Below are positions 55,001 through 64,000 of a stretch of 64,000 bases of DNA, piece after piece. A model generated the notes under the pieces. That model was given only the letters and a program-made list of their open reading frames with translations, ran no database searches and was not told the origin of the DNA. Positions within the stretch are counted from its first letter, which is position 1. Every line of letters begins with the position of its first letter. Both the position numbers and the translations under genes were made by a program. The stretch is from Apostichopus japonicus (taxonomy: Eukaryota > Echinodermata > Holothuroidea > Aspidochirotida > Stichopodidae): NCBI RefSeq assembly GCF_037975245.1, contig NC_092582.1:22282577-22346576 (forward strand), written 5' to 3'.

Positions 55001-58000
55001 AGGGTGACATTACAGATTCTTTAATTAAGGACTGGAGGTCTTCTTCAGCATTGCTGCCATTTTTGGGGGTTTGCCCTTTAGAGGAATCTGTTACAAACTT
55101 CCTACTCAAACATTTTCCTCCATTAATCTTATATAATCACAAAAACACAAATCACAATTTAATATTACTTACTGTAGTTGCCTTTGTAGTAGAAAAGCTT
55201 CTGCATGTCTGCATAACAAAAACAAAAACAGTTAATAGGTTACACAAGGATGACGCAGACAGCCTCAGGCAACTCTTCAGAAACGGTTTGCAATGTAACA
55301 TGTGTCTTCGATGCACGTGGACGACTAGGTCAGGGTTACCCTAGATATAACAAGGTTTCTGATTGGTTAAAAAAACGACTCTTTTTCCAACTGGGCCAAT
55401 AGATATTTTACATTTACACATTTGATGAGAGGTAAGCATTTTCTCGAACAATTTCTTTTTTAATTCCTTCAAATCTCAGAGAGTGTCAGTGTAATCAACA
55501 AGTAGCAGACTACGCATCAACCTCGTAAATAAATGTCAAGCCATATTACAACGGTAAGACTTGTGAAAATTGCTGCATTCACTTATGTCGCACCATACTG
55601 CAGAAAAAAAATAAAGAGTAGCTAGTAAAGGATCCTTGCCACTTGGAGAGACAAGGGGAACAAAAAACAAACAATTCTGCCCCTATTCAATTTCTTATAT
55701 GCAAATTAATAACTTAAATGCAAAACGGAAGTGTTTTGGGACTATTTTCGAAGTCTCATGATTGATATGAGAAAGGTAACACTGGCTCGAGAGTTTAAAT
55801 CATTAGTAACATTAATGGAATGAACGAATGATATAGTTTGTTTCCATGAGTTTCCTAGAGAGACATAGCCTACCCTAGGCTTCACATAGACGTTTTTGCT
55901 TCCTTTAACCTCCTATGGTGTATTGCCCCCACCCCGACCCCCTCTATCGGACAGCTTTATTTGCTACCCAAGATGCATTGGAACTATGGCCTTCAAGTCC
56001 TGTAGCCACATAGTAGTAACACTACTCTGTGGTATGCATACTGCAGAGACAAAAGCACCCGTAACCGACGGAAACCAACATTCCTTTGAGGGATCGTCAG
56101 TATTCTGTTGTTAAGGGTTTTTGGGGCTTCCCTCTTAGGTTTTTTATTATTAGTACAAACTGAACGTAACCTATGGTGGTATATAAAGGACCTATAGGCC
56201 CAGTACTGTGTGTAACCGGCTCCTGCTGTATGGGATGTCTTCTGCAGAATATGTTGCTATGTAAGATACTTTGAGACACACGCTATCACCAAGAACGATT
56301 TAGTGCTGGTTTACAGTAACATTGTGCAAGAGAGTCAGTGCCCTTGAAAAATGTGTTCAGTAATGAATCGTTCCTGTACAACTTTTCTCAACATAAAATT
56401 AAATATATGGCTTGGGGGAAGGTGGGGGGGGTTGTGAGAGTTGCAGATTGGTGACAATCAGTTTAGGCAGCATATATATATTTATATATAAACACTTTCA
56501 TTGACTTCTCCTACAGAACAGAACATACAAACACATACATACACACAAAGTGAACAGTTTAGCATCTCCAGGGATACAATTGTATGTTTCAACAGCCTGT
56601 TGCCAACCAAAAAAAATAAAGACCAAGCAGTCCAGTAGAAATATTTAACTAGTCTTTCATTGTCCCTTCCACCCAGAAATGACAAACAAACTGACTAACA
56701 TTATACACTCACACACACAAAAACAGAAGAAATAAATGAACACGTGTTTGAAGATCACATGGCAATATTTTTTTTTCTCCAATTAACACAGGGAGGTTAA
56801 CCTCGATCTGGTGAAGCCTCACACACAAAATAACCTTATTAAAGCATGCAGAAAGAACACAAAGGGATTATACGGATATATTTCAGATAACAAAGGGATC
56901 ACTGAACATCAGACCACACAGGGAGCTATGTGTCATAATTACAACAGATGTCATTTGGATTTAGACCTCCTAGGAACAACTAATATCTTGAAATGTGAGA
57001 TATCTGTGGTACACTCTTGAAAGACTAGACAAGAAATGCAGTTGAGTCAACAAAGATATCAACATGATGCATGTTAGGCTAAGTATTAACATACAGGCAC
57101 TAGACTATAAATAATTGCGTGTGGGTGTGACGAGTTACCTTATGACCAGGCATTAACTGTTGAAAGGTCACCTGAGAAGGCCTTGACCTATAGTCACTTC
57201 ATTAAGTTGTTTCTTAGCAATGATTACATACTCATACAGTGTTATAAATGCATGTCATAACAGACAGATTTATCATAAAACTATATGCAAAGAATGAGGC
57301 CATGTCATAATTAGTTTTCACTGCATGGTGAGAGAGAGAGAGATAAAGAGTGGGGGCAGTATTCACTTATTTATATGAGTTAACACTTGTACAACCATTA
57401 GATAAACACTGCTGGTCATGGCAAACTACAATATTCTTGTATCGGTTTTGAAAAGCAACCAGCTGTTGGGCATTGCATTCAGTTTCCAGCAAATTTGATC
57501 GAATTCGCTGAGAATTTTCGTAGAATAAGGTTCAAATTAACCAAAGTTCAAACTTTGCTCTTTAAATGATAATTAGCCAGTAATTAATAAAGCATTGCTT
57601 TTTTTACCTTAAAATTTCATTTCACTTTTTAAGGAAAACAACCGGAAAGTCCAATACCCAAAGTCCGCAAAACTATTGACACTTTCCTCTTTTTTGATAG
57701 GAAATGCCAATGAAAATTATCAAAAACATAGGTATTGAATAATTGCAGAGTTTAAAAAAAAAAAAAACTGCCTAAAGAAAGATGCCACAACAAACTGGCA
57801 TTGATATCTTAGTTACATTGCCACTTATGACATGAGAGAGACAGCGTTAAGGACTTACCTAAATGGATTATATCTGTGCAAACGTCATCTAAAAACTGCT
57901 GGTCATGGGAGACTATGAGAAGTGTCTTCTTCCAGTTTTGAAGGTAACTTTAGAGACGAAGAAAAAAGCGGCTCGTCAGTAAAACCTGACCTTAATCAAG

Positions 58001-61000
58001 TCTCGTTATATTATTATTATGTGAGAATTATGAGACCCTTTTGACTTGATGGTGATATCATGCATCACATGACGATCAATGACAATCTTGTGGAAGGAAG
58101 AAACTTTTAAACCTAATTCGAGCATTTCATCGACCACCAAACACAGTTAAGCAGAATGTTGGAAAGCCTGGACTAACCTGTCCAGCCAAATGACAGCATT
58201 GAGGTCGAGATGGTTGGTAGGCTCATCAAGTAATAACAGAGTTGGTTCCATGAAAAGAGCTCTGAAGTGGTAAAACAAGGAAAGAGCAAAAGGTTAATTC
58301 AGAGAGACAGAGAGAGAGAGATATGTTTCCCTTTCCTCCCATTTATTGGTTCTTTATTTTCTCCCCCTACCTTCCCCATACCTTCCCCCTACCTTCCTCC
58401 TACCTTCCCCCTACCTTCCTCCTACCTTCCCCCTACCTTCCCCCTACCTTCCTCCTACCTTCCCCCTACCTTCCCCCTACCTTCCTACTACCTTCCCCCT
58501 ACCTTCCTCCTACCTTCCCCCTACCTTCCCCCTACCTTCCTCCTACCTTCCCCCTACCTTCCCCCTACCTTCCTCCTACCTTCCCCCTACCTTCCCCCTA
58601 CCTTCCTCCTACCTTCCCCCTACCTTCCCCCTACCTTCCTACTACCTTCCCCCTACCTTCCTCCTACCTTCCCCCTACCTTCCTCCTACCTTCCCCCTAC
58701 CTTCCTCCTACCTTCCCCCTACCTTCCCCCTACCTTCCCCCTACCTTCCCCCTACCTTCCCCCTACCTTCCCCCTACCTTCCTCCTACCTTCCTCCTACC
58801 TTCCCCCTACCTTCCCCCTACCTTCCTCCTACCTTCCCCCTACCTTCCCCCTACCTTCCTCCTACCTTCCCCCTACCTTCCTCCTACCTTCCCCCTACCT
58901 TCCTCCTACCTTCCCCCTACCTTCCTCCTACCTTCCCCCTACCTTCCTCCTACCTTCCCACTACCTTCCCCTACCTTTCCCCAACCTCACTATAGCATCA
59001 TTTACCACTTGAAGGACAGCATCATGCCTAGCTCTGTGAATGGGTACATATCCACACAGTCCTTCCCTCTAACCAATGAAACACACCAAACAACTAGGTC
59101 TTAGCCAGATTACTTGGACAGACTTTGCAAAACAGATATGAATTCATTCCCATTGCTAAATGCCGTAAAGGCACACACATTGTCTAATCAGATGAGAATT
59201 CGCAGTGTAGTGTTTGATAAGAGATTTAATAAGAGGCGACTATTAACCTTGCTAACGAGACCCTCATTCTCCAACCTCCGGAAAAGTCCTTGGTAGCCTT
59301 AGCTTGCATTGGAACAGTGAAACCAAGACCCTGCAGGAAGAAAAAAAATATATAGAAGAAAAACTCACAAACATTTATCAGTTTATCACAGGGATCTGGA
59401 ATGTTATTGTACTGTTATAGGGAGCCTGTGAGAAATGTAGGAAGTTGAAAGGTTGGTTTCAAAATTCATTTTTGTCCTGTTAAACTAAACAGTAAAGAAA
59501 TGAAGTATTAATGACTTTTCTTTTAACAGTTTTAAACTGAGTGTTTGAGCCTCTCACTCACCGCTAATATCCTCCGCGCTCTGGATTCGGCCGAATCCGC
59601 ACCGATAGCTTGCAGCTCTTCGTAAACCTGAAAAAAATAAAAACCTTGTAGACGTCAGCTAGGTTGAATGTCTCCTAGTTTGACATCACTTCCATTAGAA
59701 TCAAAACACATTACAACAGACTAATTTATATATAAGGTAGTAGCCGAGGCTAACAGCAAATAGCAGCAGGGTCCCTAGCACCAAATGGATGTTTCACTGT
59801 TTTCATTTCGGCTATTGCAGAGTAGAGCACCCAAAACTGCTAGGAAGGAGTAAATTCTGTCATCAAGGAACTTTATCCTCTCCTATTTCTTCAAATTAAA
59901 TCACAAACCTCGCTCATTTATCCGTGGCAGTTCCACCTCATCAAAGCCCACCCATATTTTTTTTGGCTTCTTCACACCCTTATAGAGAGTAGCATTCAAC
60001 CGATTGCTTCAGATCTTGAATTCAGTATGGTTAATCCAGAAACTCCAAATTTACGATGTACCGTTCCGTCGAAAATTGTTGACTATAATCGAGTTGGATA
60101 GCACCCTAAACACTTTACTCCACGTCATGAGAGGTGACAACTGTGCGACTATGTGGAGCAATTTATCGCTCATGGATGCTCTTCTTTCAACAATGAAACC
60201 ATCAACTCCCTACTCCTAGATCCTTCGACTTACCTCCTCCAACCTCTTAGAATTACTGTCGTCTCCAGCTTCACCATCTGCGATTAGTTTCTTCTCCTGA
60301 AATGAGAAAATAGAAAAGAAAAAGAATTAAACAAATCCACATATATCGGAAGTGCATATTACGTCAAAGTCGGATAGGCTTACACCCTACATGACACTTG
60401 ATATATGGCAAGCCAAAGGCGACAAAAAACGTATTACTCATCTTAACTGAAATCTGTTCTCTTTCATCTGCTTCCCCATCTGAGACCAAATGACAACAAT
60501 TCTACTTTAAACTGACATCTGGACATGCAGCCACGACTTCCCTCCACTTGGCATACTTTACCACCTGGGAAGAGGCTTTACAGGGAGTGGGGGTGGTGAG
60601 GGGGGGGCAAGAGGGGAAGGGTTGTTGACAAGTCTGGCAATCCAGTTCAATTCATCTCACTCTATTTATTTAAGGTGTCGCTCCTTTAGGTCATAACATT
60701 CTCATATCAATGAAAACTTTAACTTGATTTGTCACCTTTGACCTTGTAGGTATTTTCCCTTATTTCTTTTCCTTTTCCTGAGGGGTGAGTTTTGTGCTTT
60801 GCACACAGCTCCAACAGGGTCATAGTCCATTATATTTACCTATCTCCAAGATAAAGGCAAACTCTATTAAAGCTAAACATTGTCAAGCATGAGTGACTAT
60901 TGCTGTTAACGTGCCCCTGTATGATAACAGTTAGATGCAAAACTCTTAGCGGATGCCAGCTAAGAGGATTGATTTAACATGACGAGAGCATATAATCATT

Positions 61001-64000
61001 CGCTAATTGGTCAAATTGCGTCTTTCAGAGTAATCTCTCTACCCCTGTCCTCAAGTAACTAAATTACAGCTATTTCTTCACTCACCTCAGCTAAGAGTTT
61101 TAACCTCTTTTTGTCAGCTTTAAGCACTGACTCAAACGCAGGAGTATCATCGGCTACAACCTCTGAGGAATACGAAAAAAAAAAAAAAAATGAAGCGAAG
61201 AGAAAATTAGATACTGACTTTAAGAAGTTAATAATGTTCTCTCCTCATTTCACCCTTCAAAAAGAAGCTATCCACTAACTCAAATGAAATGTGGGACATT
61301 TATACTACCACAATGAATAGTACTTCACCATTCTGTGGCCCTGAAATCTCCCCGCCACAGGAGGAGTGGCAATGCCATTCCATGTGACGCCATCAATCTA
61401 GCATTATTTGAGCATGGTCAGCTGGTTACATTTCACCCAGCAAACCTTACCCGGAATGCATCCCAAACCCCCCCAAACGAGTTTCATTCCGAACCATCGT
61501 GCGATGCGACACACCACGCTGTCAGATATGGTCGATTGAACGTAACCTGTTTCGGCTTAGTACGTGTTCTGTATGTGTCCAAATCTTCACTTTCCTATTA
61601 GAGGCTTCATCTTGATAAATTCTTGAAATGATGATGCATTTGCAACGTTTGCTTAAATAACTTTCAAATATTCTTTGCATTTAGAATTTCATCAAAACCA
61701 AAACTTTGCTATACAGTTAAGTAATAGCATCCTGAACTAAACAGTCCAAAAAGACATGTTTGCTGTTTCACCCCTCGCTACCCCTCCCCTACTCCCATCC
61801 AACTCATCTTCATTGGAAAATCTAACACATCTCTGTTAACTTGTACTGTAACTGGTGAATATTTTGAATAATAGCTTTTAATCTACAATACAGTTAGAGA
61901 AAAAGAAGACAATTTTTCTTCATTTTTTGAAATGGCAAATCAATCAAATTTTGACAAAAAAGGGAGAAGCCATTTTGCCTTTAGACAGAAAGCAGGGAAG
62001 GGGAGGGGGATAACTGGTAACAAAACGCCCATAGTGTCCCTCATGTCAACGGCTATAGCGCAATGAAATGAAGATTATTTCGAAGAGGAAAGACTCTCAC
62101 CTTGTTCACAGAGTAACACGTCTATATTTGGTGGAATAGCCATCTTTTTGCTGGCTATATGGGATAATAAGGTTGTTTTCCCCATACTGTAGAGTACAAT
62201 AGTAAAAAAAAAGCAGTTATATATAGTTAAATCATGAAGAAGCAGGGTTCTTTTGAAATAGAATCCAAGTAGATAAGCTTCTGTGAAAGAATGGGAAAAC
62301 ATAAATTGATTTTCTTCAGCTATAACAAAATGAACTAATAGAGTATAACTATAAGTAGTGTAAAGTATAATGTATTGATACATTTCAAATGACAGCATGT
62401 GCAGTTTTTAAATCTATCTGAGCTGGTAGGAGTTTTGCTGTTGGCACAGTTCTCTGGAAGCATATTCTCTATTGGATGGTTGCACAAAAATGACGTCAAC
62501 AGACCCTCTTCATGTTTTAAATTAATTAAGGACTTGCAAGAGGACTTGCATTTCTCATCAGTCATATATTAATGTTGTCATTTTCAACATTATATTTTGA
62601 ATTATGCCAAGTTATATTCACAAATTATTTTGATTCCCTCAATAAGAGAGTTGGATGCTCTCTATTTTTAATGAATTATTAACTGTCTTAATTCAATACA
62701 CAATAGAGTGTGTCCCCACAAACTGAGTAATTTATTTACTTTCAATACGCAAAGCTGTGTGTCCCCACAAACTGAGTAATTTTATTTACTTTCAATACAC
62801 AAAGCTGTGTGTCCCCACAAACTGAGTAATTTTATTTACTTCCATTTGCAAACCTTACAGAGTTGTGATTAACGTCATCGGTCCTGTTGCAATTTTTGGC
62901 TTCAATTAATGGTCTACTATAGTATCATGAGACTGTAGGACATCCAAGACAACATTCAACGATTAACCATCGCCAACTCATTGCAGATTGCGGCCTACAA
63001 ATGTACTGTCAGTAGTAACAGTAACAAATGGAGAAACCTAGTCTCAGTTTAGTGGACAAACTATGTAAACCCTAACAGTAATAGAAACAACAACAAAACA
63101 ATAACAACAATGATAATCATAACAATAAGTCTTATATGGCACAGAATCCACACGAAACAGGTTTCTCAATGCTCTTCACAAATGCCAAGTTTAAGCGACC
63201 TAATTAATAACACTTTGAAAAAAGAAGAGTTCCTGATTGTGAACCTGACATTACTGGTAACAACACTGTACTCTTCTCTTAAGATAATCTTGTTTCTTAA
63301 TTCTCCAGCATGCATGTACTTACCCATTAGGGCCTACCAGCCCGTACCTCCTGCCACTGGCGATGGTCAAAGATGCGTTTACAAACAAATCTTTGCCGGC
63401 TGCCGATATAGAAAATTTTTCGATCTGAAGGGGGAAGAAAAAATGAGGACATGTGATCAAAACTCATGTACCAAGCCATGGTGCAAGTGTCAATCTATGG
63501 GTATATATTGAGCAAAATTCACGAAAACAGCATATTTTTCAATGGGAATATTAGTAATTGTGAATCCAATTCTACCATCTACATAGGCAGAATACCAAGC
63601 AAGGGTGCAAGTTCCAATCTGATGGTACTAATCAACTCATGATGGATTGAATGACAACAGATCACACCAGACCAGACAAGACCATCCTCAGATTACATCA
63701 CACAATATATACGCAAATTACAATATTTTTCAACTCAGATAAACAGAGAAAGCCAATCTCATTGTATCATCGAAACAACTGACAAGTGATGTCTTGTTCA
63801 CTCACATCACTAATCACCTGTTTTATCCACTTACATGATATCACAACCAAGCATGTGATATCACGTTCAGGCACATCGGATCACATTCATTCACATGGCC
63901 GAGCACATAACATCACATCACAAGTGATCACCTCCACACATACCAATCCAAAACATACTCTCTGGTAACTTCAGGATCTGTTGAAAACTTACATCAGGTA
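44008..64000 (-). CDS. ABCF1: ATP-binding cassette sub-family F member 1, C-terminal 542 aa (5' end outside window)
   Basis: ABCF1 (ABC50) is a soluble twin-ATPase without membrane segments that works with eIF2 and ribosomes in translation initiation (family knowledge). Exons 5' to 3': up to 63993, 63424-63324, 62186-62101, 61162-61086, 60296-60234, 59627-59562, 59330-59248, 58261-58178, 57947-57859, 55208-55173, 54677-54616, 53721-53671, 52738-52558, 51853-51779, 51397-51327, 47191-47087, 46363-46202, 44996-44924, 44165-44008. All join in frame. Motifs in order: Walker A GPNGMGKTT, signature FSGGWRMR, Walker [15 protein letters not shown]-loop VSHDQQF; a Lys-rich linker; Walker [10 protein letters not shown], signature LSGGQKAR, Walker [15 protein letters not shown]-loop VSHDARL. 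It ends [12 protein letters not shown]. The disordered charged N-terminal region expected for the family lies to the right of the window. Confidence 0.96.
45515..45600 (+). mobile_element. tRNA-derived SINE remnant
   Basis: TACGCCTAGTGGTAGGGAGC resembles a tRNA A-box with D-loop. It is followed by an anticodon-arm-like stretch and, about 35 nt later, a degraded B-box (GGTTTTAGTTAC). It lies in an ABCF1 intron. The acceptor stem cannot be closed. Confidence 0.5.
48291..49602 (-). pseudogene. Decayed transposon-associated gene (PIN/FEN-like acidic motifs, Cys-rich tail family)
   Basis: A 210-aa open frame at 49,602-48,970 continues in other frames to 48,291. I recognise it as a protein family repeated many times in marine invertebrate genomes: a nuclease-like region with 'GEDTD' and 'HAITGCDTTSR' acidic motifs, then [21 protein letters not shown] and a Cys-rich tail. 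Recognisable pieces here are [83 protein letters not shown]. At least four frame breaks occur, two of them small deletions at the acidic motifs. An in-frame TGA at 48,411-48,413 stands in the Cys-rich tail. The N-terminal part is absent. It cannot encode a working protein. Confidence 0.8.
49614..50765 (+). pseudogene. Inverted copy of the transposon gene's C-terminal part (right arm)
   Basis: Read on the plus strand, 49,685-49,876 encodes the same [20 protein letters not shown] segment and Cys-rich start as the left arm. It has the same in-frame TGA (49,874-49,876), so that mutation is older than the arm duplication. The remaining arm is 3' flank and terminal repeat. Confidence 0.85.
51930..52024. 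repeat. TA dinucleotide microsatellite in ABCF1 intron
   Basis: About 95 bp of (TA)n with a single G and a C interruption, about 75 bp upstream (in transcript terms) of the exon at 51,853. Confidence 0.97.
53430..53690. repeat. Tandem repeat that copies an ABCF1 exon/intron junction
   Basis: ACTTACAGCAGCT occurs at 53,497, 53,560 and 53,665. It is flanked each time by AGTAGTGATT on one side and, in the intronic copies, by CATGAATATTCA on the other. Only the copy at 53,665 is the true donor of the exon 53,721-53,671. The other two lie within the downstream intron. Longer shared blocks (CATTCCATGCAAGCTCATGA) show that the whole stretch arose by local duplication. Confidence 0.85.
54040..54180 (-). 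mobile_element. tRNA-derived SINE
   Basis: On the minus strand the sequence has GGGGTTCGATTCCCAAG, a perfect B-box and T-arm. About 50 nt upstream is an A-box-like stretch within GGCGGTGGCATTTGCACC. The arrangement is that of a tRNA-related SINE head, in an ABCF1 intron. The cloverleaf is not complete enough for a tRNA gene. Confidence 0.65.
57365..57473 (-). pseudogene. Decayed copy of an ABCF1 exon (H-loop exon)
   Basis: On the minus strand, 390 bp downstream of the exon 57,947-57,859, a second version of that exon can be read: [15 protein letters not shown] aligns with the real [16 protein letters not shown] after one 3-nt deletion, and CT is kept further on. An AG precedes it (CCCAACAG). 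A TAA lies in frame near its end just before a GTGAAT. The HDQQ core is intact, but the Trp and Ser are replaced. It is a duplicated exon that has decayed, or less likely an alternative exon. Confidence 0.7.
58365..58980. repeat. 11-bp pyrimidine minisatellite (CCCCCTACCTT)n
   Basis: About 55 tandem copies of CCCCCTACCTT, alternating with the variant CTCCTACCTTC in 22- and 33-bp patterns. One strand is almost pure pyrimidine. It occupies the ABCF1 intron between the exons at 59,248 and 58,261 and starts about 100 bp from the latter. Because 11 is not a multiple of 3 and no stop can form, all three plus-strand frames are open through it. Confidence 0.97.
62706..62842. repeat. Tandem repeat of about 58 bp, 2.5 copies
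   Basis: GTGTCCCCACAAACTGAGTA recurs at about 62,709, 62,759 and 62,809, with a TTTATTTACTTTCAATAC segment between. It lies in an ABCF1 intron. The same intron (62,187-63,323) otherwise holds only AT-rich sequence. Confidence 0.85.

Noticed and set aside
58267-59104. Three overlapping 229-252 aa open frames on the plus strand
   Set aside because: They are produced by the 11-bp CCCCCTACCTT repeat, which cannot form a stop in any plus frame. The peptides are the same low-complexity motif, and the region is an ABCF1 intron.
61335-61601. 88-aa plus-strand open frame in an ABCF1 intron
   Set aside because: More CpG-rich than its surroundings, but it has no recognisable motif and no splice support. 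It may be a fragment of an unknown element.
62075-62398. 107-aa minus-strand open frame
   Set aside because: Only 62,101-62,186 is a real ABCF1 exon; the rest is read-through into flanking introns.

Overview
The window is nuclear DNA of an animal. It is AT-rich and holds multi-exon genes with GT-AG introns of roughly 0.1 to 4 kb, many simple repeats, and fragments of tRNA-derived and DNA-transposon elements. The protein set (NDOR1, NMRAL1-like, TMEM203, ABCF1, a possible BRME1 relative) and the transposon protein family in one intron suggest a marine invertebrate. I favour a deuterostome such as an echinoderm, but the species cannot be fixed from the sequence. Exon chains below were built by hand from splice sites and reading phase. 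NDOR1, NMRAL1-like, the BRME1-like gene and the visible part of ABCF1 all close in frame without a gap.

Layout. 1-3,440: a 32-bp satellite array with higher-order structure. 4,515-19,675 (minus): complete NDOR1, 14 coding exons, 600 aa. 19.7-22.6 kb: intergenic and promoter DNA with minisatellites. 22,638-24,612 (plus): NMRAL1-like NAD(P)-sensor protein, 3 coding exons, 302 aa. 24.6-27.75 kb: AT-rich intergenic DNA. 27,754-28,167 (minus): single-exon TMEM203. About 800 bp separates it from a divergent gene at 28,965-32,479 (plus), 5 exons and 475 aa, a possible BRME1 homologue. 34-41.2 kb (plus): a TATA-driven gene for an unrecognised 926-aa Ser/Tyr/Gln-rich protein. 44,008 to the right edge (minus): the C-terminal 542 residues of ABCF1 on 19 exons, including both ABC ATPase domains; its N-terminus lies outside the window. 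ABCF1 introns carry a 3.2-kb foldback element, a decayed exon copy, a triplicated splice donor and a 0.6-kb array of an 11-bp repeat.

Functional links. NDOR1 (electron donor of cytosolic Fe-S assembly) and TMEM203 (ER membrane protein) are also neighbours on human chromosome 9q34, so the block looks like old microsynteny with NMRAL1-like placed between them. The TMEM203 and BRME1-like genes may share a bidirectional promoter with an NRF1-type palindrome. The most unusual structures are the satellite, the intronic foldback whose transposon gene has lost short stretches at two acidic motifs, and the 926-aa orphan gene.
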